64,000 nucleotides of DNA from a virus (IMGVR_UViG_3300042305_002088:1-64000); one strand, 5' to 3'; positions 40,140 to 49,509 are shown, counted from the stretch's first letter. Notes: a model not told the origin generated them from the sequence alone. Translations and numbers: made by a program.

Positions 40140-42686
40140 GTGTATAGGAACGCATCATATAACCCACGAGAAGGAACTGTTTATCTTAGAACTTGGACTG
40201 AAGACGGTGTAAGAATTGATACTGAAGTTCCGTTTACTCCTTATCTCTTTACAGAAAGTAAAGATGCTAAGGATGCTACTTCTATTTTCAAAACACCCCT
40301 AAAGAAGCATTATTTCAAGAATACCTTTGAGCGTACTAAATTTGTTCAAGAAACTAAGAATCCAAGATTATTCGGTAATCTATCAGTGGATCAGCAGTTC
40401 TTAGTAGATAGATTCAAAGAGGAAGTTCATAAACCTGAGTTCAGTCAGTTCCCTCTCAAGGTTTACTTTATAGATATCGAAACATACTCACCAGGTGCGT
40501 TTCCTATTCCTAAGTATGCAAAAGACCCAGTCAATCTTATTACAGTATTAGATACACTTAGCGGTAAAATACACACTTGGGGTCTCAGAGAAGACTACAA
40601 ACCAAAGCTTGATAACGTCACATACTATTGCTGTAAGACCGAAGGTGAGTTGTTTGAAAGATTTGTTAATTTTTGGAAGAAAGATCCTCCAGATATCTTA
40701 ACTGGTTGGAACACCGAGCAGTTCGATATTCCCTATATCATTAATCGCGCTAAGAACTTACTCGGTGAAGACTTTATTCGTCAACTCTCACCCGTCGGTC
40801 AAGTTCATTACAGAGAAAATTTTGCCAAGTTTGGTAAAGAAATGGGTAGATGGTATATCTCCGGGGTTAGCTGTTTGGACTACATGGAGATTTATAAAAC
40901 TTATTCAAAGGGTGATAGAGAGTCGTTCTCTCTGAATTATATCTGTGAATATGAACTTGGTGAAGGTAAACTTGCTATTAATGCTACTAACCTTTCATCT
41001 CTATCTGAAACTGACTGGGAAAACTTTGTAGATTATAACATTCAAGATGTTGATCTGCTTCGTAAACTTGAAGAGAAGCTTAACTATCTTAAGATTATTC
41101 GTCTCTTATCCTATAAAGGTTGTACCAACTTCGAAAGAGCTTTAGGTAAGGTATCGATTGTAACTGGTGCTATGACACTTCAGGCACAGAAACAAGGCTA
41201 CATTATTCCTACCTTTAAGAATGAGACAGAAAGAGAGTCCCTTGAAGGTGGCTATGTCCGTGATCCGGAAAGAGGCCTCAAAGAGGCTATCGTATCCTTT
41301 GACGTTAACTCTCTATACCCGAATACCATTATCACTCTTAATATTGGTTCTGAGACTAAACTTGGTAAAATTGTAACTGGGGATCCAGAATACGATAAAG
41401 AGGTTGAGATCAAGCTTGAGTCCGGAGGAATGTTTAAAGTAACTGTAGCTAAACTTAAGAAGTTTCTAAAAGACGAAAACGTAGCTCTATCAAAGGCTGG
41501 TGTACTTTACTCTCAGAAATTTAAAGGTGTTTGCCCTAACTTGATTAATAGTATCTACGAAGAGCGAGTGTACGCTCGAAATGAGATGATTAAACTCAAG
41601 AAGACAAAACAAAAGGATAAAGAGACTGTTGGTAAGATTCAGTATTTTGATACTCTTCAATATACGTTAAAGATTCTTCTTAACTCCATCTACGGAACGT
41701 TTGCTAACAAGCATTCAGCGTTCATGGATATTGATAACGCCTCGTCTATTACTCTAACCGGTCAAGCAGTTGCTAAAGCTGGTGGAGCTATTGTAGATGC
41801 CTGGGCTAAAGAAAAGTTCGGTATTGATGAGTCACTTATTATTGCTGGTGACACCGACTCTCTTTATACCACAATTCAGCCTATTCTTAATAAGCTTAAT
41901 TTACCCCTTGTAAAAGACGGTACTATTACCCAAGAGGCTCATAAGATTATTAATGCCATGGAAAAGCATCTCAATACTGAGATCATTAACTGGGCTAAAA
42001 CCGATCTTAACTCTGCTGATCCTCGATTCGTCTTTAAACGAGAAGCTATTGCTGATGTAGGCTCCTTCTTAATGAAGAAACGCTATATTATTCATATCCT
42101 GGATGAAGAAGGTGTTCCTACTAATAAGTTCAAGTACGTAGGTGTTGAACTAGCTCGGTCAACAACCCCTAAGGAAGTTAAGGCTTTGATTAAGAAAACC
42201 ATTGATACGGCCTTTCTATCAAAGGATGTTAAAAAGACTAACGAAGTGTTCCGAGAAGCTTATGACCACTTTAAAAATTTAGATATAACCGAGGCTGCCT
42301 TTCGCAAAGCTGTTAAAGAGCTTGAGAAGTATTCAGGTGGCGCCTCACTTCATAAGTTTAACCTCGGTACACCCTGCCACGTTAAAGCGGCATTAGCTTA
42401 CAACTTCCTTCTCGAAAAAATGGGCATACAGACCAAATACGAACAGATTAATTCAGGGCAGAAGATCAAATATTTTTATGCGATGAAAAACCCCTATGGC
42501 TTAGATGCCGTAGCGTTTGCAAGTGAGTATCCAAAAGAGTTTCATGAGATTAAAATCGATTACGATAAAATGTTTGGTAAGATTGTTGTACCACCAATTG
42601 AGGCTGTTTACGAGGCTATTGGATGGAGAATACCTGTGATCGGTAAAGAAGTACAAACTGATTTATTTGATTTATTTGGAGATTGA
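40140..42686 (+). CDS. 43: Family B DNA polymerase (gp43)
   Basis: An 848-residue protein with a GTG start. Exonuclease motifs FIDIETY (~109-115) and NTEQFDIPYI; polymerase motif A SFDVNSLYPNT (~386-396), motif B ILLNSIYGTFANK and motif C AGDTDSLYTT (~568-577). The C-terminal VQTDLFDLFGD resembles the clamp-interacting tail of T4 polymerase. It replicates the genome with gp45, gp32 and gp41. Confidence 0.95.
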   Translation: MYRNASYNPREGTVYLRTWTEDGVRIDTEVPFTPYLFTESKDAKDATSIFKTPLKKHYFKNTFERTKFVQETKNPRLFGNLSVDQQFLVDRFKEEVHKPEFSQFPLKVYFIDIETYSPGAFPIPKYAKDPVNLITVLDTLSGKIHTWGLREDYKPKLDNVTYYCCKTEGELFERFVNFWKKDPPDILTGWNTEQFDIPYIINRAKNLLGEDFIRQLSPVGQVHYRENFAKFGKEMGRWYISGVSCLDYMEIYKTYSKGDRESFSLNYICEYELGEGKLAINATNLSSLSETDWENFVDYNIQDVDLLRKLEEKLNYLKIIRLLSYKGCTNFERALGKVSIVTGAMTLQAQKQGYIIPTFKNETERESLEGGYVRDPERGLKEAIVSFDVNSLYPNTIITLNIGSETKLGKIVTGDPEYDKEVEIKLESGGMFKVTVAKLKKFLKDENVALSKAGVLYSQKFKGVCPNLINSIYEERVYARNEMIKLKKTKQKDKETVGKIQYFDTLQYTLKILLNSIYGTFANKHSAFMDIDNASSITLTGQAVAKAGGAIVDAWAKEKFGIDESLIIAGDTDSLYTTIQPILNKLNLPLVKDGTITQEAHKIINAMEKHLNTEIINWAKTDLNSADPRFVFKREAIADVGSFLMKKRYIIHILDEEGVPTNKFKYVGVELARSTTPKEVKALIKKTIDTAFLSKDVKKTNEVFREAYDHFKNLDITEAAFRKAVKELEKYSGGASLHKFNLGTPCHVKAALAYNFLLEKMGIQTKYEQINSGQKIKYFYAMKNPYGLDAVAFASEYPKEFHEIKIDYDKMFGKIVVPPIEAVYEAIGWRIPVIGKEVQTDLFDLFGD

Positions 42687-42701
42687 TTTATTATTACAAC
42701 T

Positions 42702-43532
42702 ATGCTTATATCACACGAAACACCTGTATCGTTGCTTCCATACTCTTGGGGCTATAATGATTACTGCTATTGTTTAGTACATCTATTGCCTGAGAATCAA
42801 AAATACAAAGACTTCTATTTTAAGTCTGTAGAATACGGACGCAGAGTACTTTTAGACAATTCTATTTTTGAGCTCGGTACTGCTTTTGATCCTGAGCAGT
42901 TTGCTTATTGGGTTAAAGAGCTTAAGCCTTTTGAATATGTTATCCCTGATGTCTTAGAAGATACTACAGGTACTTGTATGTCCATGGATAACTTCTTGTC
43001 CAAGTATTCCGATCTCCCTGGTCGTAAGATCGGTGTTGTTCAGGGCAAGACATATCAAGATATTGTTGACTGTTATCGTTTTGTAGCACCAAAGGTTGAT
43101 AAAGTCGCCATTTCTTTTGATTACTCGTATTATCTAGAAAATTGCGATTGGTCTCAGATTAATGTTCCCGGTTTTGTTAAGAAGCAGGAAGATAACAAAT
43201 GGCTAAAGTACGCTATTGGTAGAGTTAAACTACTGGATGACCTCTATGACGATGACGTTCTTGATGTAAATAAGCCACACCACCTACTTGGGGCATCATT
43301 ACCTTGGGAGTTTGCTCTGTATGCAGATAATTACCTTAGTGAATATATTGAAACTATTGATACTTCAAATCCAATTGTCGCTGGTATTTTGGGGAAAAAG
43401 TACGAACCTGAATACGGTCTGTCAGAAAAATGGTCAGTGAAGCTTGTTGACTTTATTGATGCTGAATTGACCACCCAGCAAATTTACGATTCGTTCTGGA
43501 ATATTACACAGTTTAGAAATCTATGCCGGTAG
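42702..43532 (+). CDS. dpdA: DpdA-type DNA guanine transglycosylase
   Basis: A 276-residue protein related to tRNA-guanine transglycosylases in its phage form. LLDNSIFELGTAFDPEQF, VIPDVLEDTTGT, RKIGVVQGKTYQDI, VDKVAISFDYSYY, HHLLGASLPWEF and ETIDTSNPIVAGI supply the D...VPD...QG...LG.S...D.S/D pattern of the TIM-barrel active site. It should exchange guanine in DNA for a 7-deazaguanine base. It precedes a formyltransferase with a 10-base overlap. The exact DpdA subfamily cannot be told here. Confidence 0.85.
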   Translation: MLISHETPVSLLPYSWGYNDYCYCLVHLLPENQKYKDFYFKSVEYGRRVLLDNSIFELGTAFDPEQFAYWVKELKPFEYVIPDVLEDTTGTCMSMDNFLSKYSDLPGRKIGVVQGKTYQDIVDCYRFVAPKVDKVAISFDYSYYLENCDWSQINVPGFVKKQEDNKWLKYAIGRVKLLDDLYDDDVLDVNKPHHLLGASLPWEFALYADNYLSEYIETIDTSNPIVAGILGKKYEPEYGLSEKWSVKLVDFIDAELTTQQIYDSFWNITQFRNLCR

Positions 43533-44071
43533 CACAGCCCTGGGTTACGTTCTTTAGTCAGACCGGTTCTGAGATTTATAAAATATCTAAAAGAATTAAT
43601 CGTGTTCCAGATGTTATTGTAACAAATAAAACTAAAGATAAAGTTTTAGAAATTAACGAAGATTTATTCTTTGAATATGTAGATAAAATTGTTTGGTTAC
43701 CTAAAAAACCTACTATAGAAGAATACAGACAAGTTATTCCTAAAGGCGCTTTTGTAACTCTTCATGGCTGGTTAAGAATTATTCCTCCTGAGATTTGTCA
43801 AGAGTTTGAAATTTATAATTTACATCCTGCTCCAATCCATTTAGAAGGTTATGACAAATATAAAGGTAAAGACCCTCAAGTTAGAATCTTTGAAGATAAA
43901 GCTACATATTCCGGAAATGTTATTCATGAATGTATTGCCGAGCTTGATGCAGGAAAGATTCTAGCTCAAAATCAATTTGATGTTCGAGGTTTTGATCTTG
44001 ATATGGTTTTTAAACTAACACATTCTAAAGCTACGGAACTTTGGTGTAGCTTTTTAGAAAATAGAATATAA
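43523..44071 (+). CDS. dpdN: Formyltransferase, DpdN-like (proposed dPreQ1 formylation)
   Basis: A 182-residue formyl-transferase N-terminal fold: TLHGWLRIIPPEICQEFEIYNLHPAPIHLEGYDKYKGKDP contains the catalytic N-x-HP (NLHPAP), and CIAELDAGKILAQ the conserved Asp region. Methionyl-tRNA formyltransferase would need a C-terminal domain, which is absent. Phages carrying 2'-deoxy-7-(formylamino)methyl-7-deazaguanine have been reported with a predicted formyltransferase named DpdN. Overlap with dpdA and proximity to queF support that identity here. Confidence 0.75.
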   Translation: MPVAQPWVTFFSQTGSEIYKISKRINRVPDVIVTNKTKDKVLEINEDLFFEYVDKIVWLPKKPTIEEYRQVIPKGAFVTLHGWLRIIPPEICQEFEIYNLHPAPIHLEGYDKYKGKDPQVRIFEDKATYSGNVIHECIAELDAGKILAQNQFDVRGFDLDMVFKLTHSKATELWCSFLENRI

Positions 44072-44072
44072 T
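44067..44072 (+). promoter_or_regulatory. Early-type -10 box
   Basis: TATAAT spans the stop of the formyltransferase gene and ends 10 bases before the ATG at 44083. Confidence 0.45.
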
Positions 44073-44082
44073 ATAGAGAGTT

Positions 44083-44631
44083 ATGAGAGTTTCGTTTACA
44101 GGTGCGCAGAGTACTGGTAAGACTACATTACTGAATAAGTGTAAAGAAATCTACAAAGATTATAAATTTGTAGACGAGGTTACTCGTTATGTTCGTCGGA
44201 CTTATGACGTTAAGATTAACGAAATTGGTGGTACTGAAACTCAGCTTTACATTTTAGCTGAACATATTAAGAACCATCTTAAACTAGATGAAAACTTGAT
44301 GCTTGATCGTTGTATCTTAGATGGTTATGTTTATACAAAATATCAAGTGGAACAGGGTAAAGTAAAAGAAGATGTTTTACGAGCTTTTAATGGAGTGTTT
44401 AATGCACTCTTTGATAGACTTGACTACGTCTTTTATACTGATCCGTCGGATGTAAAATTAGTAGATGACGGAGAACGTTCTGTCGATTTTAAATTTAGAG
44501 ATGATATTATTGTACTTTTTGAAGATTTGATTACACATAAAATATCTCCTAAGAATAGAGAAAAGATTATCCGGCTTAAAGGCTCTGTCGAACAGAGAAT
44601 GAAAACAATTGAAAAATATTTAAAACAATGA
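44083..44631 (+). CDS. AAA_28/NadR-like P-loop kinase
   Basis: A 182-residue protein. FTGAQSTGKTTL (P-loop, 5-16), FVDEVTRYVRR and LMLDRCILDGYVYTKYQ (DRC) match AAA_28/NadR-type kinases, like the gene at 13380. It overlaps queF by 4 bases and follows the dpdA-formyltransferase pair. Both copies of this kinase type adjoin 7-deazaguanine genes. Substrate not determinable. Confidence 0.75.
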   Translation: MRVSFTGAQSTGKTTLLNKCKEIYKDYKFVDEVTRYVRRTYDVKINEIGGTETQLYILAEHIKNHLKLDENLMLDRCILDGYVYTKYQVEQGKVKEDVLRAFNGVFNALFDRLDYVFYTDPSDVKLVDDGERSVDFKFRDDIIVLFEDLITHKISPKNREKIIRLKGSVEQRMKTIEKYLKQ

Positions 44632-45572
44632 ACACTAACTTAAACGACATCGCATCCAAGTCACTCGGTTCTTCAGCATCTTACGCTGTTTATACTGACA
44701 GTCATGACGCTTCACTTCTCAACCCAATGCCTAGAAAGCTCGCCCGAGACGGCTGGAATATTAAAGGTACTGAGTTTGTAGGGTACGACACTTGGCATTG
44801 TCATGAATCTACTTTTCTTTTAAACAACGGAGCCCCTATCGCGGGTACTTTAAAATACACATATTCTTCTGACTCAGAGTTTATGGTAGAATCAAAGTCA
44901 GCTAAACTTTATCTTAATACATTTGATATGTGTAAGATGGGTCAGTCCGTTGATACAGCTATTCAAAATTACGAATTACAGGTTAAGGCTGATCTTGAAA
45001 AAGCTTTAGAAACTTCAGTTGATGTTAAGTTTTTTAAATCTGGTGACGACGAGATGGGGTTATTTCCTATGACAGGTTATCTCGATCTTCAAACCTTTTT
45101 AGGTAAAGATCTTGAAGAGTTAGAAATTAACGATTACAACGCTGAGAGTAATCACTTAGAGTTTGAAAAAGCTAATTTCTCAGGTTATGGTTATAGTGTT
45201 AACGAAAATAAAGCACTATTTGCAAACAAATACTTTACTAATGCACTAAGATCTCGTTGCCGTCATACGAAGCAAAAAGATACAGGAGCTGCTTACATCT
45301 CTATCAATTCCTTAGATTCAGTCATTAAACCAGCCTCCCTCTTTAAACAGATTATCTCTCTGAGAGAGGTTAATGAGTTTCATGAATTCTGTGCAGAAAA
45401 ACTTTATACAGAAATTATGAAGTGCCCGGAGGTTGAATCCTGTTGTGTCACTTTACTTTATTCTAGGAGAGGCTCTTTAGATATTAATCCTACCCGAGCT
45501 ACATCCTTCGATATGCTACCACCTGCACTGTACAATACAAAATACTACACTAAAAAGGCAATGGGGCAGTAG
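44628..45572 (+). CDS. queF: QueF-like preQ0 reductase
   Basis: A 314-residue two-domain QueF of the longer (E. coli type) form. N-terminal YDASLLNPMPRK-like segment (seen as HDASLLNPMPRKLARDGW), FMVESKSAKLYLNTF with the conserved ESKS-K; C-terminal LRSRCRHTKQKDTGAAYISI with the catalytic Cys (~211), EVNEFHEFCAEKLYTEIM and LLYSRRGSLDINP. It reduces preQ0 to preQ1 with NADPH, so the inserted base should be at the preQ1 level. Confidence 0.9.
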   Translation: MNTNLNDIASKSLGSSASYAVYTDSHDASLLNPMPRKLARDGWNIKGTEFVGYDTWHCHESTFLLNNGAPIAGTLKYTYSSDSEFMVESKSAKLYLNTFDMCKMGQSVDTAIQNYELQVKADLEKALETSVDVKFFKSGDDEMGLFPMTGYLDLQTFLGKDLEELEINDYNAESNHLEFEKANFSGYGYSVNENKALFANKYFTNALRSRCRHTKQKDTGAAYISINSLDSVIKPASLFKQIISLREVNEFHEFCAEKLYTEIMKCPEVESCCVTLLYSRRGSLDINPTRATSFDMLPPALYNTKYYTKKAMGQ

Positions 45573-45607
45573 AACTTTAAAACTAACAAATATAAATTAT
45601 ATACATT

Positions 45608-45982
45608 ATGGCTAACACAGAAAATAAAATTGCAGTATTCTTCGACTCAGTCGGTAGAACAATCCTCGGAGAAAAATTAGAAGATAAAACAACTGATAAA
45701 GTTCTTTCAATTAAGAACCCAGCTGTTGTTCACATTATGCCTAATCAGCAAACAGGCCAACTTCAGCTTCAAATTCTTCCTTTGTTCTTTAAGGAGTTCT
45801 TAGCTGATAAAGATTCTGGTACTATTTGGAGCTACAATCGAGAAAACATCACTGAAGCTGTTGACGTAACCTTTGACTTTAAACTTGAAGCTCAATACCG
45901 TCAAATCTTTGCTTCAGGCCCAGCCCCTGCACCTCAGCAGCCACAAGGTTCACCAGAAGTTATTAAACTTTTTGACGAATAG
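45608..45982 (+). CDS. Hypothetical protein
   Basis: A 124-residue protein. KIAVFFDSVGRTILGEK, VVHIMPNQQTGQLQLQILPLFFKEFL and a Pro-rich C-terminus (GPAPAPQQPQGSPE). It resembles no family I know but looks compact and conserved in style. It lies between queF and uvsX with a TATAAATT box at 45591-45598. Confidence 0.6.
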   Translation: MANTENKIAVFFDSVGRTILGEKLEDKTTDKVLSIKNPAVVHIMPNQQTGQLQLQILPLFFKEFLADKDSGTIWSYNRENITEAVDVTFDFKLEAQYRQIFASGPAPAPQQPQGSPEVIKLFDE

Positions 45983-46020
45983 TAAGTTGCAATCCTCTAG
46001 GTTTCCTTCATCATTGAGGT

Positions 46021-47130
46021 ATGGCAAAAAAGACTAATAACCCTTTAGATAACCTCAAAGACATCTTTAAGTCTGTTGATGATTTAAACCCTGATGCAGC
46101 AGTACTAGACGCTTCTACACTATCAACCGCTGAAGATTGGATTGATACAGGCTCATATGCCCTCAATGCAATTATTAGCGGTTCGATGTATAAAGGTATC
46201 CCGGTAGGTCGTATCACTGGGTTCTCCGGTCCTTCAATGGCTGGTAAGACTCTCATCATGAATAAGATTATGGCTAATGCTCAGAAGAAAGGGTATATTG
46301 CTGTAATTTGGGATTCTGAGGTAGCTGTTGATAAGAAGGGTGCTGAAGCAGTTGGCATGGACCCAACCATGACAAAGTACTACCCGGTTGAGACTATTGA
46401 GGATTGCCGTAATCAGATTTGTACGTTCCTAGATAACGTTATTAAGTCTGAAAATCCTGATCTGAAGTTTATTGTTTCAATTGACTCGTTGGGTAACTTA
46501 GCTTCTGCTAAAGAGATTAGAGATACAACCGCTGGTAAAGATGCCTCTGACGTCGGTCAAAGAGCTAAAGCTATCAAGTCGATGATGCGAGTCTTAACTT
46601 ATAAGGCTGCAAAAGCACGCGTACCGATTCTCTTTTCCAATCACGTCTACGACTCAATGGAGATGTTCCCGACCTTGGTTAAAACCCAATCAGGTGGCAA
46701 GGGACCGATTTATCTTGCTTCTGTCCTTGTACAGCTTTCTACACGAAATGAAAAAGTATCTGACAACCCTAACGAACAGTCTATTGCTATCGCTCACAAT
46801 ATCAGTGGTGTCACTTTGGGCGCTCTTACTATTAAAAATCGATTCGTACCTAATTACCTTAAGACTGAATTGTACCTTAACTTCAAAACAGGTCTGGATA
46901 AGCATGCGGGTTTATTTGAAATTGCTGAGGCGTTTAGCGTCATTGAAAAGCCAGGCCGCACAGTAATGTTTAATGGGGAGTCTCTAGGTTATCGTAAAGA
47001 CCTTGAAAAGAATTCAGAGTTCTGGGGCAAGATTATGCCTAAACTCGAAGAGGTTCTTCAAGACAAGCTTTGTTACGGTGGCGGTGAAACGTCAGTTGAT
47101 ATCGAAGAAGAAATTGATAATATTGATTGA
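46021..47130 (+). CDS. uvsX: UvsX, RecA-like recombinase
   Basis: A 369-residue protein. Walker A GPSMAGKT (~70-77), Walker B FIVSIDSLG, the L2-like region KTQSGGKGPIYLASVLVQLS and an acidic C-terminus (GGETSVDIEEEIDNID). It catalyses strand exchange and works with UvsY and gp32. It is followed by the replicative helicase with a 1-base overlap. Confidence 0.92.
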   Translation: MAKKTNNPLDNLKDIFKSVDDLNPDAAVLDASTLSTAEDWIDTGSYALNAIISGSMYKGIPVGRITGFSGPSMAGKTLIMNKIMANAQKKGYIAVIWDSEVAVDKKGAEAVGMDPTMTKYYPVETIEDCRNQICTFLDNVIKSENPDLKFIVSIDSLGNLASAKEIRDTTAGKDASDVGQRAKAIKSMMRVLTYKAAKARVPILFSNHVYDSMEMFPTLVKTQSGGKGPIYLASVLVQLSTRNEKVSDNPNEQSIAIAHNISGVTLGALTIKNRFVPNYLKTELYLNFKTGLDKHAGLFEIAEAFSVIEKPGRTVMFNGESLGYRKDLEKNSEFWGKIMPKLEEVLQDKLCYGGGETSVDIEEEIDNID

Positions 47131-48485
47131 TGTCTTCTAAACTCGATCTTGATTATTACGAGAATATAATCCTCTTTAACTCTCTCCTAAGTCAGGAGTA
47201 TCTCTCGTCGATTATAGAGTATGCAGATCCTGCTTACTTTAATGACAGTAATATTAAAACTGTCTTTAAGGCTATAACTTCATTCTTTAATGAAAGAGGT
47301 TTATGTCCTTCAGTTACAGAATTAAAAGCTCGTCTTACTACTGATGAAGAGAGAAAAGCTTTTAATGAAGTAGCAGTTAAGTTTAAAGAACTTGATACAA
47401 AGTTTAATAAAGAGGAGTTGCTCAATAATACAGAGCGCTTTCTTAAAGAGCGGTGCTTATATAAAACTATTGTTGATACTGCTGAGAAGTACGCTCAAGG
47501 TAAAGCAGATCCTGCCGATACTTTAAGAGACTTTGAAAAAGCTTATAATATTACTTTAGCTGAAGACTTTGGTTCTTGGTATTTCGAAGACATTGATGAG
47601 CACATTAATGAATTAACTAAAATTTATAACCCACTACCTACTGGTTGGAACTTCTTAGATGAAAGATTAGAAGGTGGGTTATTCCCTAAAACTTTAACAT
47701 GCCTTGTCGGGCAGGTCAATGTCGGTAAGAGTATCTTTTTAGGCAATTTAGCCACTAATATGGTTATGAAGGGTAAGAATGTCTTACTCATTTCTCTTGA
47801 GATGTCTGAGTTCATGTATGCAAAGAGAATTAGTACTCAGCTAACTCAAATTCCTCATAACGACTTAAAGGTTTATACAGATGAACTTAAGCAGCAGATT
47901 AGTCATCTTAAAAAGCAATTAGACTCTAGACTGATTATTAAAGAGTATGCACCTAAAACAATTACCGTACGTCACGTTGACGGGTATATTGGTAAATTAA
48001 AGCATAAAGGGTTTACTCCAGAGGTTGTAGTTATCGACTATATCAATCTTTTAAAACCAACTTCAAAGAATCTAAATTCTTATGCTGAAGTTAAAGAGAT
48101 TGCTGAACAACTCCGTGCACTCTCCTTTAAATATAATATACCGTTTGTTACGGCATCTCAATTAAACCGTGGAGCATTTAACACAGCATCGCCCGGGATG
48201 GAGGGCATTTCTGAAAGTATTGGCCTTGCTGCCACTTGTGACGTTATTTGCTCTCTTTGGCAGGAAGAAGAAGACAAAGAACTCGGACTCATTCATTTGG
48301 GTATGCAAAAAAACCGATTCGGGGTTAACTACGGTCACTGTACCTTTAAAGTTAAGTACGAAACACTCACACTCACTGAAGTTAACCCAGACCATTTTGC
48401 CCAAGAAAATACTCAACAAGCTGTACAAGAAGCTGAAAACACTTTAGCAAAATTAACAGAAGATAAAAAAGATCCGGAAACTTGA
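47130..48485 (+). CDS. 41: DnaB-like replicative helicase (gp41)
   Basis: About 451 residues from the ATG overlapping the uvsX stop; a TTG one codon upstream is less likely. The N-terminal DnaB-N domain is followed by GQVNVGKSIFLGNLA (Walker A, ~192-206), LLISLEMSEFMYAKRI, Walker B VVIDYINLLKP and FVTASQLNRGAF. It unwinds the fork with the DnaG-type primase at 11565. Confidence 0.92.
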   Translation: MSSKLDLDYYENIILFNSLLSQEYLSSIIEYADPAYFNDSNIKTVFKAITSFFNERGLCPSVTELKARLTTDEERKAFNEVAVKFKELDTKFNKEELLNNTERFLKERCLYKTIVDTAEKYAQGKADPADTLRDFEKAYNITLAEDFGSWYFEDIDEHINELTKIYNPLPTGWNFLDERLEGGLFPKTLTCLVGQVNVGKSIFLGNLATNMVMKGKNVLLISLEMSEFMYAKRISTQLTQIPHNDLKVYTDELKQQISHLKKQLDSRLIIKEYAPKTITVRHVDGYIGKLKHKGFTPEVVVIDYINLLKPTSKNLNSYAEVKEIAEQLRALSFKYNIPFVTASQLNRGAFNTASPGMEGISESIGLAATCDVICSLWQEEEDKELGLIHLGMQKNRFGVNYGHCTFKVKYETLTLTEVNPDHFAQENTQQAVQEAENTLAKLTEDKKDPET

Positions 48486-48522
48486 TTATTGGAGTAGTAT
48501 GTAGTAAATACTCTACATACAA

Positions 48523-48831
48523 ATGTTTAACGAAAAAGTCCTCAATGATTTTAATTCTCGAACAAATCCATTAAATCAGATTTGTACAAAAGAGTATATT
48601 CTTGGGGTATTTAAATTTGGATCTTTTCTTTCTATCATTCATAATAAAAGACTAAACCCTGCTGCTATATTTGTATGTATTTTAGAGAACAAAGAAATAA
48701 GAGACTTATTTGTAGAAGTTACTCATTCAGACAGTGTGCACGAAGCCTTACTTGGCCTGTTGCAATTATACCCCCCGCTATTAAAATCGAAAAATACCAA
48801 ACGGTTGTTTAAGAAGTCGATAGCAAAGTGA
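48523..48831 (+). CDS. Hypothetical protein, gp33 position
   Basis: A 102-residue protein (FNSRTNPLNQICTKEYILGVFKFGSFLSIIHNKR, then a helical region and KNTKRLFKKSIAK). No signature is seen. In T4 the order is 33-59-32; this gene directly precedes the gp59-sized gene and gene 32, so it could be the gp33 late-transcription co-activator. That rests on position and size only. Confidence 0.55.
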   Translation: MFNEKVLNDFNSRTNPLNQICTKEYILGVFKFGSFLSIIHNKRLNPAAIFVCILENKEIRDLFVEVTHSDSVHEALLGLLQLYPPLLKSKNTKRLFKKSIAK

Positions 48832-49499
48832 TTACTGATTTAGAGCGCAGAATTTATAACAAACATTTAGCTGTATCTCGTTCTCTACGAGGTAAGGCTT
48901 TTAAGTTAAAACAAGACTTTACAGACTTTCAAAACGATCCCAAATATCTTCATATTAAGCGTCTTGCTACCTTCTTTTCCAAGTACCCAGACGTTAATAT
49001 GGATACCTATTTTATAGCACCTTATAAACTCTATACAGACGTTCAATATTTTGATCTATCTTATTTTGCATCGCCGAGAGCCATCAAAACTTATACAATT
49101 TATAAACAACAACTCTTACAAGAATCACCAGACTCTCAAAAAACAGATGTTAAGGAATCATTAACATTTTTAGTCCGTTATTGTTTACAGAACAGTATTC
49201 AACTTCATGATTACGTCTTTCATAAAGAAAAAGGAATAGAGCCAATTTGGACATACCATATTAAACATAACAAAATTAACCCTTACGTTTTAATGGAATT
49301 TCCAAATCTTTTTCATACAATACAAGAAATGCCGAGAGATGAGAGGGAAATACTTCTAGGTCGTTTTGGAACTAATTTCCTCGAATACCGGACACGATAT
49401 ATGAATTCTAAAGAACTAAGACCGTTTTTGGAAAAAGCTTTTGTTCGCCTAAAACTTTTTGTAGATAAAAACTTGAACTCTGCAAAATATCAACCATAA
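48828..49499 (+). CDS. 59: Putative helicase-loading protein (gp59-like by position)
   Basis: A 223-residue all-helical-looking protein (FFSKYPDVNMDTYFIAPYKLYTDVQYFDLSYFASPRAIKTYTIY). T4 gp59 has 217 residues and lies immediately upstream of gene 32, as here. A GTG start overlaps the previous stop. Direct sequence similarity to T4 gp59 is not obvious by eye, so the function is inferred from synteny. Confidence 0.6.
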   Translation: MITDLERRIYNKHLAVSRSLRGKAFKLKQDFTDFQNDPKYLHIKRLATFFSKYPDVNMDTYFIAPYKLYTDVQYFDLSYFASPRAIKTYTIYKQQLLQESPDSQKTDVKESLTFLVRYCLQNSIQLHDYVFHKEKGIEPIWTYHIKHNKINPYVLMEFPNLFHTIQEMPRDEREILLGRFGTNFLEYRTRYMNSKELRPFLEKAFVRLKLFVDKNLNSAKYQP

Positions 49500-49509
49500 T
49501 AATAACACT

